DNA of 64,000 nt from Candidatus Nitrosotenuis uzonensis. GTDB lineage: Archaea > Thermoproteota > Nitrososphaeria > Nitrososphaerales > Nitrosopumilaceae. A model generated the notes under the pieces. That model was given only the letters and a program-made list of their open reading frames with translations. It did not search any database and had not been told where the DNA came from. The stretch covers positions 163,403 to 227,402 of the forward strand of contig NZ_CBTY010000011.1 in assembly GCF_000723185.1 (NCBI RefSeq), in the 5' to 3' direction. Shown one piece after another: positions 7,153 through 15,015 of the stretch. How positions within the stretch are numbered: the stretch's first letter is position 1; each line of letters begins with the position of its first letter. Made by a program: the position numbers and the translations under genes.

Positions 7153-7634
7153 CTTATCAACTGTTCTTTGAAATAGTATGTTTTGCTTTCTTGTATGTTC
7201 TTTGCCAAATTCTTGTTAAAGGCAAGTCGTGCAAGTGCCTTTGATACCTCTAGCGGGCTTGCAACCCATCCATGATCGCGAAGCTGCTCTACTGTTTCAA
7301 GAACAGTTCGCGGCTTGGCAAAAAAAGAATCTCTCTCCAGCATCTCTATTTTGCCTGGAATCTCGCTTTCTGTTATCGGAATGGGGGCAGTAAACTCGGG
7401 TTCATGAAACTCTACATCCTTTAATGTTTTAAGATAGTCAAGATTCTTTTGATACGTTGAGCTTATCTCTTGTGGAAGAGAAAAGTGATCTTCTTCTACT
7501 ATCTTTGCAGTGTTATCGCCCAAAGTTCTAGCAAGCTCAGAAATCACTTGTGTTGCAGAATCATTATCAATGTAAAAGTCTCTGGACTCGATTTCTACCT
7601 CATTTTCTCCAAATCTGAGCCGGATCTTGGCCAT
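7149..7634 (-). CDS. Conserved-looking cytoplasmic protein of unknown function
   Basis: A 161-residue soluble protein. The N-terminus reads as a beta-hairpin (KIRLRFGENEVEIESRDF), followed by helices and an acidic linker rich in Glu and Pro (about 75-95). The last 60 residues (TVLETVEQLRDHGWVASPLEVSKALARLAF) look like a winged-helix-type helical module. No family is recognised. It is a single gene, convergent with the zinc-ribbon gene by four bases. Confidence 0.7.
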   Translation of the reverse strand: MAKIRLRFGENEVEIESRDFYIDNDSATQVISELARTLGDNTAKIVEEDHFSLPQEISSTYQKNLDYLKTLKDVEFHEPEFTAPIPITESEIPGKIEMLERDSFFAKPRTVLETVEQLRDHGWVASPLEVSKALARLAFNKNLAKNIQESKTYYFKEQLIS

Positions 7635-7767
7635 TTATAATAAAATAAGCGGGTTTTGATTTATTCTGCTAGCTTAACGTCGCTTGAAGATCGGATCAAA
7701 ACTTTTACACATATTATCAGAAAATTTTTTGCCATTGAGCACAAAAGGCAACTATTAATCAAAAATC

Positions 7768-8211
7768 GTGCGCAAAAAGATAATCATAGCAATTATAGTA
7801 GTTGTTGTTATAATCGGCTTTGGCTACAGCCAATATGCTTCAGCCCTGCAGATCAACGCCAAGATAGTAGAAAGCAAACTCTTAGAAAAAACAGAGCGTG
7901 GATCACTTTACAATCTTGAACTAGAATTTAACAATCCTTCATTGCTTGTACTAAATGCAGGCAAGACTGAATTCACAATAGAAGCAAACGAAAAATTGCT
8001 TGGAGGAGGAGATCTTGATCCATTCTTGTTGCCCGCACTTGGCAAAGCTACCACTTCAGGAACCTTTCTGAGAGAACAACAGGCAGATGATAACTCTAAA
8101 GTAAAAATCTCTGGAGTGACCAAGTATCAACTACTATTTGCGTCAATCGATATTCCGTTTACATATTATCCTACATACGAACAGACTAGAGGATTTATAC
8201 AAGACTCGTAA
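7768..8211 (+). CDS. LEA14-like membrane-anchored protein, copy 2
   Basis: A 147-residue protein with one N-terminal transmembrane helix (about residues 4-20, very rich in Ile and Val) and a beta-sandwich (about 28-135) with the LEA14-type strand LYNLELEFNNPSLLVLNAGKTEF, including the N-P pair. It is a relative of the proteins at 1719 and 60156, with little sequence identity outside the core. The start is GTG at 7768. The fold is probably on the outside of the membrane. It is followed after 12 bases by the PfkB kinase on the same strand. Confidence 0.75.
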   Translation: MRKKIIIAIIVVVVIIGFGYSQYASALQINAKIVESKLLEKTERGSLYNLELEFNNPSLLVLNAGKTEFTIEANEKLLGGGDLDPFLLPALGKATTSGTFLREQQADDNSKVKISGVTKYQLLFASIDIPFTYYPTYEQTRGFIQDS

Positions 8212-8223
8212 TTTTTCAAATCA

Positions 8224-9117
8224 TTGCTAACAGTTTTCGGTTCTACCGCACTAGATACAATCCGGACTCCTACTAGGGTACTAAAAGATGTACTTGGAGG
8301 TGCAGCAACATTTGCTGGAATTTCTGCAAGCTTTTTTGTCGATACAGGATTGATAGCAGTTGTAGGCACTGACTTTCCAAAAAAATACCGCAATCTTTTG
8401 TCTCGATATCTTGATCTATCTGGATTTGTGACACAAAAAGGAAAGACCTTCCGTTATGATGGAAGCTATGATGATACACTCAGCAAACGTACCACAAATA
8501 AAACGGAGCTAAACGTGCTAGGTCAATTCAAGCCTATTGTACCAGAAAAGTATCGCAAATCCGAGTTCGTGTATCTGGCAAACAACGATCCAGACCAAAA
8601 CTCTTCTCTAATTAAAGAATTTGATAACGTCAGATTCTCAATGTGTGATACCATAGAATATTGGATTGCCACAAAACGTGCGTCTGTAATTAAGATGATC
8701 AAGACTGTCGATGCGGTGGTCATAAACGATGAAGAAGCAAAACTACTCACAAAAGAACACAATCTGATAAAATGCGCAAAAAAAATGATGAGCTGGGGAG
8801 CAAAATACGTTATAATAAAAAAAGGAGAACACGGTTCACTTCTTTTCGTAGAAGACATCATCTTTCCGTCTGTTGCATTCTCACTTGAAGATATAGTAGA
8901 CCCGACCGGAGCTGGTGATTCTTTTGCAGGCGCAATGATCGGTTACTTGGCAAACAAGAGAAAAACAAGTCTTTCCGAAATAAAAAAAGCCGTCATATAT
9001 GGAAACGTGCTAGGTTCATTTGCAGTTGAAAAATGGGGACTGGACGGACTTACAAAAATCACAAAAAAGCAAATCGAAAAAAGAGTAAAACAGTATCAAA
9101 ATATGGTTGAGTTCTGA
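8224..9117 (+). CDS. PfkB-family (ribokinase-like) carbohydrate or nucleoside kinase
   Basis: A 297-residue kinase of the ribokinase superfamily. The substrate-binding LGGAATFAG (residues 24-32), the NDEE motif (168-171) and the C-terminal DPTGAGDSFAGA (226-237) with catalytic Asp232 and the anion hole are all present, so it should be active. It phosphorylates a sugar or nucleoside hydroxyl with ATP; the exact substrate cannot be read from the sequence. In archaea, relatives act on nucleosides, ADP-ribose-derived sugars or fructose. The start is TTG at 8224, 12 bases after the LEA14-like gene. Confidence 0.88.
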   Translation: MLTVFGSTALDTIRTPTRVLKDVLGGAATFAGISASFFVDTGLIAVVGTDFPKKYRNLLSRYLDLSGFVTQKGKTFRYDGSYDDTLSKRTTNKTELNVLGQFKPIVPEKYRKSEFVYLANNDPDQNSSLIKEFDNVRFSMCDTIEYWIATKRASVIKMIKTVDAVVINDEEAKLLTKEHNLIKCAKKMMSWGAKYVIIKKGEHGSLLFVEDIIFPSVAFSLEDIVDPTGAGDSFAGAMIGYLANKRKTSLSEIKKAVIYGNVLGSFAVEKWGLDGLTKITKKQIEKRVKQYQNMVEF

Positions 9118-9149
9118 AAGGTTATAGATTAGGACCCTAGAATCAATTC

Positions 9150-9479
9150 ATGGATAGACTTGATTCTATTTTCTCGATGCAAAAAGGTCTTGCAGAAATG
9201 ATGAATTTGGATAGATATCCAAAAGATGCTGAAGGAAGAGTCTCAGCTTTGTGTACTGCCATAATACATGAGGCAGTTGAACTGCAGCGCACTACCAACT
9301 GGAAATGGTGGAAGAAACCAACACAATTTGACGTTGATGAAGCAAAGGAAGAGCTCATCGACATTTGGCACTTTGTAGTTCAAGCATCACTTGAGCTAAA
9401 CCTCACGCCAGACGACATACTTGAAGAATATAAGAAGAAAAACCAGATAAATAGAGACAGACAGAAAAACGGCTACTAA
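9150..9479 (+). CDS. Dimeric all-alpha dUTPase (MazG-like NTP pyrophosphohydrolase)
   Basis: A 109-residue protein of the all-alpha NTP-pyrophosphohydrolase superfamily. The metal-binding helices show EAVELQ (about residues 37-42) and EEAKEEL...DIWHF (about 63-75), with a Trp-rich insert between them (TTNWKWWKKP), which is typical of dimeric dUTPases. Hydrolysis of dUTP to dUMP prevents uracil in DNA. The ATG at 9150 is 26 bases after a TTATAG box, so a leaderless transcript is likely. It overlaps the convergent MtrA-like gene by four bases. Confidence 0.82.
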   Translation: MDRLDSIFSMQKGLAEMMNLDRYPKDAEGRVSALCTAIIHEAVELQRTTNWKWWKKPTQFDVDEAKEELIDIWHFVVQASLELNLTPDDILEEYKKKNQINRDRQKNGY

Positions 9480-9940
9480 ATCAGCGACTGTATCTCTTGA
9501 ATGCTGGTAATGCCTATCCTGTCAACAATTCTTATCTGCTTTTGAAAAATCGAAATCTCCAATTCTGATACTGACAGAAATGGGTTAGGGCTGAGTGAGT
9601 TTACTATCCTTCCATTCTCATCTATTCCATATCTATGTGCTAGCAAAAGTGAGTGGCCTGCTCTATGCCCTGCTACATCCTTGCCACAAAGAACGAGTGT
9701 AGTAATATTCGGACTTTTGTTTATGCTGCGTATGAGGGCATCAATTCCTTTATTCTCTGATAGCAACCTACCTGCAACTGCCACACGTCTTATCACATCG
9801 GATTCTGCTATCTCTCTGAGAAGACCCATACTGGACAAGGTGCATATTGCTGTACTGGAGCGAGGATCCCCGTAAAAAACATCTTCACGTATGGGCAAAA
9901 CCGCCTTGCAAATCTGACCTGCAATATCTAGTAGATTCAT
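9476..9940 (-). CDS. Stand-alone MtrA-like corrinoid protein
   Basis: A 154-residue protein like the soluble domain of tetrahydromethanopterin S-methyltransferase subunit A. Segments that match are FYGDPRSSTAICTLSS, VAGRLLSENKGIDALI and CGKDVAGHRAGH, ending with GIDENGRIV. His92 in VAGH corresponds to the histidine that ligates cobalt in methanogen MtrA (His84). The C-terminal membrane anchor of methanogen MtrA is absent, and no other mtr subunit is present. It may carry or transfer methyl groups through a cobamide, but the partner is unknown. It overlaps the aminotransferase start by four bases, so the two genes are likely cotranscribed. Confidence 0.8.
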   Translation of the reverse strand: MNLLDIAGQICKAVLPIREDVFYGDPRSSTAICTLSSMGLLREIAESDVIRRVAVAGRLLSENKGIDALIRSINKSPNITTLVLCGKDVAGHRAGHSLLLAHRYGIDENGRIVNSLSPNPFLSVSELEISIFQKQIRIVDRIGITSIQEIQSLI

Positions 9941-11019
9941 ATCGTTTTACGCATTATCTTTGCCATCCTCTGCAGATCTTTCTGTTTTACCATAGGTTGG
10001 ACAGGGAGAGAAAGCACGTTTGCAGCCGCCCATTCTGTATTTGGCAGTTTGATCTTCTTTGCATAATATGGAGTCTTGTGTACTGGTGTTGCATAATACA
10101 CAGCAGCTCCCACACCACCTTCATTGAGCGCCTTCATCATCTTATCACGCAATTTTGTTGCAATCGTGTAAAGATACCAATTTACTTTTACGCCCTTTCT
10201 TTCGCTTGGCAAAACTATATCCAGTCCTGAAAGCAGCTCAGTGAGAATCTTTGCGTTTTTTTGCCTTGCTCTCAAAAAGGCAGGAAGCTTTTTCATTTGT
10301 ACCTTTGCTATTGCCGCATTAATTTCCGGTAATCTGAAATTTAATCCCAAAACTCGCGTATCATATCCGTGTACCATTCCGTGGTTTCTTATCATAAGCA
10401 GCTTTTCCCAAATATTCTTATTTGATGTGACTATGACTCCGCCCTCGCCCGACGTCATCACCTTTGCTGCGTAAAGTGAAAAACAGCCTATCTCTGATAA
10501 CGTACCTGTCTGCCTTCCCTTATACGTTGAACCCATCGATTGTGCAGCGTCCTCTATAACAGCGATGTTATTTTTGCTCGCAATCTCGGAGATCTCATCC
10601 ATGTATGCTACATTGCCATACAAGTGAACTGGAATTATTGCCTTGGTTCTACGCGTGATCTTTTTTTTAAGATCTGCCGGGTCCATAGTATAGTTCTCTC
10701 TTAAAATGTCGACAAAGACAGGTTTTGCACCTACAGATACAACTGAATTGGCAGTAGCCACAAATGTAAAGGACGGAAGCAGAACCTCGTCTCCTTGCTT
10801 TATGTCAAGAGAATATAGCGCGGCCTGCAGGGCGGCAGTTCCAGAGTTGACAGCTACGGCATATTTTGATTTTATAAAAGAGCAAACCCTTCTTTCAAAC
10901 TCACGAACATTCTTCCCACCAAGATTTGCAGATGATGTCAATCCGCCGCTTCTGAGCACCGAATTTACTTCCGCCACCTCTTCCTTTCCAAGATATGGGA
11001 GGTTTACGGGAATTTTCAC
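9937..11019 (-). CDS. DegT/DnrJ/EryC1/StrS-family PLP aminotransferase
   Basis: A 360-residue PLP enzyme of the sugar aminotransferase family. The PLP lysine is Lys186 in SLYAAKVMTSGEGG, and the aspartate that pairs with the PLP nitrogen is in IEDAAQSMG (Asp157). GTAALQAAL (60-68) is the phosphate-binding segment. The family transfers an amino group from Glu or Gln to a keto-sugar nucleotide, usually for cell-surface glycans, yet no nucleotide-sugar or glycosyltransferase genes are nearby. The ATG at 11019 places the conserved IPVNLPYLG at the N-terminus. The downstream MtrA-like gene overlaps it by four bases. Confidence 0.9.
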   Translation of the reverse strand: MKIPVNLPYLGKEEVAEVNSVLRSGGLTSSANLGGKNVREFERRVCSFIKSKYAVAVNSGTAALQAALYSLDIKQGDEVLLPSFTFVATANSVVSVGAKPVFVDILRENYTMDPADLKKKITRRTKAIIPVHLYGNVAYMDEISEIASKNNIAVIEDAAQSMGSTYKGRQTGTLSEIGCFSLYAAKVMTSGEGGVIVTSNKNIWEKLLMIRNHGMVHGYDTRVLGLNFRLPEINAAIAKVQMKKLPAFLRARQKNAKILTELLSGLDIVLPSERKGVKVNWYLYTIATKLRDKMMKALNEGGVGAAVYYATPVHKTPYYAKKIKLPNTEWAAANVLSLPVQPMVKQKDLQRMAKIMRKTI

Positions 11020-11100
11020 GAGACTGTCTTTTCATGCTGTGCTAATAAACCTGTCAACATCTTTGATGATTTTTATAGCTAAAACAGATTCTGACGTAAC

Positions 11101-11673
11101 ATGCGCTCAAACCACCTGCAGGAAAATGACCCTGGATACAAGGTTTTTCTTTACATATTCTATGTCTGTGCCTTCATGATGGCGTCCATAACAATCTACG
11201 GAGCATACGCAATGATCCAGGAGTGGCAGGAAAACGGAACATACGTGATGGGTGAGGTGCTAGTAAAGACTGAATTTCCGTTCCCACACTTTGCCAAGCT
11301 CATTACATGGCTGTTCTTTGCCTGCATAATTGGTTGGTATTGCGTGTCAAGAATAGGATGGAAAAAGGCGGTAAGACTGTACTCTTGGAAGATGGCGTTA
11401 CTGCAACTGATGTTATTGGGGTTTGCGATAATCTGTCTATATGAGGTGCTGTACAACTTTACAGTTCTTAACGCACACATCGGAGCTGGAATACGAGATG
11501 GCCAGCTACCTGACATCGATTATCTGACTGTCGCATATCCTGATCCGAACAGACCATGGAACCTGATATTTGCCACCAAGATCTTCCTTGTTGGATTCCT
11601 GATTTCAGCACACGCGTTTTATCTTAGCACAAGACCTCGAAAGTCGCTAGATGAGCTGGAATCCCAAAGCTAG
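11101..11673 (+). CDS. Four-helix membrane protein of unknown function
   Basis: A 190-residue integral membrane protein with four predicted helices (about residues 15-38, 60-80, 95-118 and 160-180) and a large loop between helices 3 and 4 (VLNAHIGAGIRDGQLPDIDYL). It has no named motif. The pattern is close to small membrane proteins found with respiratory or ammonia-oxidation genes in Thaumarchaeota, but nothing here fixes a role. The ATG at 11101 follows a TATA-like TTTTATAGC about 27 bases upstream. TyrRS begins 33 bases later on the same strand. Confidence 0.75.
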   Translation: MRSNHLQENDPGYKVFLYIFYVCAFMMASITIYGAYAMIQEWQENGTYVMGEVLVKTEFPFPHFAKLITWLFFACIIGWYCVSRIGWKKAVRLYSWKMALLQLMLLGFAIICLYEVLYNFTVLNAHIGAGIRDGQLPDIDYLTVAYPDPNRPWNLIFATKIFLVGFLISAHAFYLSTRPRKSLDELESQS

Positions 11674-11706
11674 CTTTATAGAGATTGGAGCAGGAGTCCA
11701 AACGAA

Positions 11707-12750
11707 TTGGATGTTGCAGAGAAGGTCGAGCTGATTGCAAGGTCGCCGACCGAGGAAATTGTAACAAGGGAAGAGCTTACACAGTTACTTGAAACAAACT
11801 CCAAACCAAAACACTACATAGGACTTGAAATATCCGGCTTTTTACATCTTGGCAGCCTGATAAGCACCGGCTTTAAAATCAACGATTTTCTAAAGGCCGG
11901 GATCCAATGTAACGTCTTTCTTGCAGACTGGCATACATTGATCAACGACAAACTCGGGGGAAATTGGGACACAATATCCCGAGTCTCCAACTATTATGAA
12001 AAGGCCTTCAAGCTTGTATGTCCTGGCGTGCAGATAATACGTGGAACCGAGTTGTACGAATCCAAAAAAGACTATTGGAAGGATCTAGTTCAGTTCACAA
12101 AACACATGACGCTTGCAAGAACCATGCGTACATTGACAATAATGGGAAGATCTGAAACGGAAGAAAAAATTGAGCTTGCCAAGCTGTTTTACCCACCGAT
12201 GCAAGCTGTTGATATACACGCCATGGAGATAGACATAGCTCATGCGGGCATGGATCAGCGTAAAATACACATGTTAGTGCGCGAAATCTTTCCAAAAATG
12301 AAATGGAAGGTCCCAGTCGCAGTTCATCACAGTCTCCTGCCAGGCCTTACCGAGCCTGCACCTGCTGATCAAGATGGTGCAGGAACGAAAATGAGCAAGT
12401 CAAAACCTGCGTCCGGCATTTTCATACACGATACTGACGAGGAAATTAAATCCAAAATCAAGAAGGGATGGTGCGAGGCAGGAAACATAGGAAACCCGAT
12501 TTTGCAAATAGCCAAACATATTGTATTTCACCAGTTCTCTGAGATTACCGTTGAAAGGCCAGAAAAGTTCGGCGGAAATGTGACATATTCGGATTATTCC
12601 CAAATTGAATCAGACTTTGGCACAGGCAAGCTACACCCAACTGATCTGAAACAAACTGTAGGAAACTATTTGGTCAAAATCATAGCACCCATAAGGGACA
12701 GCCTTAGGATGGACGAGGATCTGTACAGTGCAATAAAGAACAGTGTCTAG
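11707..12750 (+). CDS. tyrS: Tyrosyl-tRNA synthetase, archaeal type
   Basis: A 347-residue class I synthetase that charges tRNA-Tyr. The HIGH-equivalent is HLGS (residues 47-50) and KMSKS is at 228-232, both intact. The length and the lack of a C-terminal S4 domain match the archaeal/eukaryotic type. The start is TTG at 11707 (MDVAEKVELI). The last four bases overlap the convergent cobJ gene. Confusion with TrpRS is unlikely because of the FLADWHTLIND and MDQRKIHMLVRE segments. Confidence 0.95.
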   Translation: MDVAEKVELIARSPTEEIVTREELTQLLETNSKPKHYIGLEISGFLHLGSLISTGFKINDFLKAGIQCNVFLADWHTLINDKLGGNWDTISRVSNYYEKAFKLVCPGVQIIRGTELYESKKDYWKDLVQFTKHMTLARTMRTLTIMGRSETEEKIELAKLFYPPMQAVDIHAMEIDIAHAGMDQRKIHMLVREIFPKMKWKVPVAVHHSLLPGLTEPAPADQDGAGTKMSKSKPASGIFIHDTDEEIKSKIKKGWCEAGNIGNPILQIAKHIVFHQFSEITVERPEKFGGNVTYSDYSQIESDFGTGKLHPTDLKQTVGNYLVKIIAPIRDSLRMDEDLYSAIKNSV

Positions 12751-13526
12751 GCAGGAGTGCTTTCCAGATTGTATTTTGACGTGTAGCCCCTCGGGTTTAT
12801 CATCAAATTCTTAAAATTATACGTTGAAGAGTTGCCTATGATCACAGTGCTTATCATACCGAGCTGATCAGAATACTTTTCCATGTTTTCCAAGTCAGTC
12901 ATCACAATTGTCTGGGAATCCCTGTATGCTCCCTTTATGATTGCTACCGGCGTTGTTGGTTTTCGGTACTTGAGAAGTAACTTTCGTGTGTCTTGCAGCT
13001 GATGTATTCTTTTCTTACTTGCCGGATTGTAAATTACAATCACATAATCTCCCTGCGCTGCAGCCTCAACCCTCTTTACTATGATATCCCATGGAACCAG
13101 AAGATCGCTCATGCTTACCACGGCAAAATCCGTCATAAGCGGCGAGCCTACAAGTGATGCGCAAGAGTTCAGTGCGGAAACTCCCGGTACGATCTCAACA
13201 TAAAGTCCATTGTCAGGCTCCCAACCCGATTCGGCTAAAATCTCATATATCAAGCCAGCCATACCATAAATTCCAGGATCTCCGCTTGAAACAAGAGATA
13301 CTATCCTTCCTTCTCTTGCCAAATCAATGCATTGTTTTGCACGTTCAACCTCCTGTGTCATGGCGTATCGGTGAATCTCTTTTCCCTTGATAAGATCCTC
13401 TACCAGACTAACATAGGTATCATATCCTACTATGGTATCGCTTTCCTCGATTACCTGTTTTGCCCTGAATGTCATATGATCATGACTGCCGGGGCCGACA
13501 CCAACAATGTAGAGTTTTCCTTCCAA
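12747..13526 (-). CDS. cobJ: Precorrin-3B C17-methyltransferase
   Basis: A 259-residue S-adenosylmethionine-dependent methyltransferase of the CobJ/CbiH group, which methylates C17 and contracts the corrin ring in cobalamin synthesis. GVGPGSHDHMTFRA (residues 9-22) is the opening strand-loop, SSGDPGIYGMA (about 80-90) and EIVPGVSALNSCASLVGSPL (about 111-130) are family motifs. The enzyme is cytoplasmic. It is a single gene, convergent with tyrS, away from other cbi/cob genes in this window apart from bluB. The oxygen dependence of the surrounding pathway cannot be judged from this gene alone. Confidence 0.92.
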   Translation of the reverse strand: MEGKLYIVGVGPGSHDHMTFRAKQVIEESDTIVGYDTYVSLVEDLIKGKEIHRYAMTQEVERAKQCIDLAREGRIVSLVSSGDPGIYGMAGLIYEILAESGWEPDNGLYVEIVPGVSALNSCASLVGSPLMTDFAVVSMSDLLVPWDIIVKRVEAAAQGDYVIVIYNPASKKRIHQLQDTRKLLLKYRKPTTPVAIIKGAYRDSQTIVMTDLENMEKYSDQLGMISTVIIGNSSTYNFKNLMINPRGYTSKYNLESTPA

Positions 13527-13552
13527 GCGATCCTAATCGATTGCCAAGTAAT

Positions 13553-14986
13553 TTATCCTTTATTGGATACAAGCGGACAGTTCATTACGTAATCACTACT
13601 TAGAGGTCTTGCCAAGGTGACATGAATGGATCCTTCTGATTTTTTGTTGTTAATGTCTGCTACAGTTTCCAAAACCAATGCATCCTTTGCATTCTTCCAC
13701 TCTACTATTGAAACCCGGCATAGCGGCACGTAACTCTGATCCGTTATCACATCAAGTACACTTTGCTGGAATCCCAAAGGCCCAGTACCCTTTATTCCAT
13801 TCTTGAACTGATACATATCTGAAAATACCTGTGCCGCAAGAGCATTTGCAAGCTTGGGCACTGTGGGAACTCCGATAGCCTGAGCAGGGCCTGCAGGTGT
13901 TGCATCTGGTATGATGTAGTAGATGGCTCTCCCGTCCAGACCCCACGCTCTATGTGCAACAAAAACCACCTTCTTTGAATCCTTGTTTATCTCTATTACC
14001 TGGCCGTTGTCGTATGGAGCATAATTGATCTGTGTAGCATTCTTTAACAACAATTGACCTCCAGGCCAGACTACCTGGGGTGCATTGATTGTGATATTGG
14101 AATTTGCGATTGTAATTCTACCGGCCTTTTGGGCCTTTAACACTTCGTCTGCAGAATCAAGAATTTGGGCCTTTTGCCCAGATTTCCATGATACAAAAGA
14201 GATGCTCCGAAGCGGACTGTATTTTTCAGGCTGCGCTGGCGTGCTCAAGAATACTTCGCCCTGAAAGCCGTATACACCTTCTCCTTTTACTCCGTTTGTA
14301 AACACGTACACAATATCCTGCGATGATGCAGGCGTCCACCTTAACTTTGGCGTGAATCTAACATCGGAACCGTGAACAGATATTTTCTCTGCCACAGTCT
14401 GATTGCTGGAATCCGTTATGATATAGTATACAGAGTTCTTTTCAAAAAAACCTACACGCATTGGGATTGTTGTAGTTACATGTGGCTGTGGTAGACTAAA
14501 TGACCGCTCTTTGATATCAAGCGTCTGCATTATTACTTCTGTTGGTTGTCCTCTCACCCAGCCATCAACACTCACAGTTACAGTGAATGGGTTATCCGAT
14601 TGAAATCCCAGAGCGGACCCTGTGAATTCTAATGTGTCAGCACTTTTTGGAGGTTCCAGTTTTGTGATGCCATAGATAGTACTGCCATCAACACTCCATG
14701 TGGGCTGCCCCTTCGAATCATCCCTTGCGATCTCATGTAATACTATCACTTGAACAGGATCGCTTGCAGCATACGTCAGAGATCCCGTGTAGAGACTTCC
14801 CTTGTTTGGGGCAAGTATGAGTGCAAACTGCTCCCTGCCTGCAGCAGGATCCAAAGATGATGTTATGGTTTTTGTAAACTGGATCTTAGATTGTGGCTTT
14901 GCAACTACCAACTGGTCGGAGAAAACTGACAATAAAACGGCAGAAACTGATAATGCGACAAGCACGCCAACTACAAGCTTTCTCAA
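13553..14986 (-). CDS. Secreted protein with an internal domain duplication
   Basis: A 477-residue exported protein with a signal peptide (residues 1-29, ending QLVVAK). At least two copies of a similar module are visible: YVFTNGVKGEGVYGFQGEVF (about 226-245) and MYQFKNGIKGTGPLGFQQSV (about 391-410), each followed by an acquisition-like stretch, RSISFVSWKSGQKAQILDSADEV and RVSIVEWKNAKDALVLETVAD. This duplication suggests two homologous beta-rich domains in the C-terminal two thirds. No transmembrane segment follows, so it is probably cell-surface or periplasm-like. Function is unknown. The ATG at 14986 heads a typical Sec leader. Confidence 0.75.
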   Translation of the reverse strand: MRKLVVGVLVALSVSAVLLSVFSDQLVVAKPQSKIQFTKTITSSLDPAAGREQFALILAPNKGSLYTGSLTYAASDPVQVIVLHEIARDDSKGQPTWSVDGSTIYGITKLEPPKSADTLEFTGSALGFQSDNPFTVTVSVDGWVRGQPTEVIMQTLDIKERSFSLPQPHVTTTIPMRVGFFEKNSVYYIITDSSNQTVAEKISVHGSDVRFTPKLRWTPASSQDIVYVFTNGVKGEGVYGFQGEVFLSTPAQPEKYSPLRSISFVSWKSGQKAQILDSADEVLKAQKAGRITIANSNITINAPQVVWPGGQLLLKNATQINYAPYDNGQVIEINKDSKKVVFVAHRAWGLDGRAIYYIIPDATPAGPAQAIGVPTVPKLANALAAQVFSDMYQFKNGIKGTGPLGFQQSVLDVITDQSYVPLCRVSIVEWKNAKDALVLETVADINNKKSEGSIHVTLARPLSSDYVMNCPLVSNKG

Positions 14987-15015
14987 CGTAGTCTATTTCC
15001 CAAAAGCCCTTTAAG

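Noticed and set aside
7656-7919. A frame of 87 codons overlapping the second LEA14-like gene
   Set aside because: Its second half is only the shifted frame of that gene, and its first half covers the promoter region.
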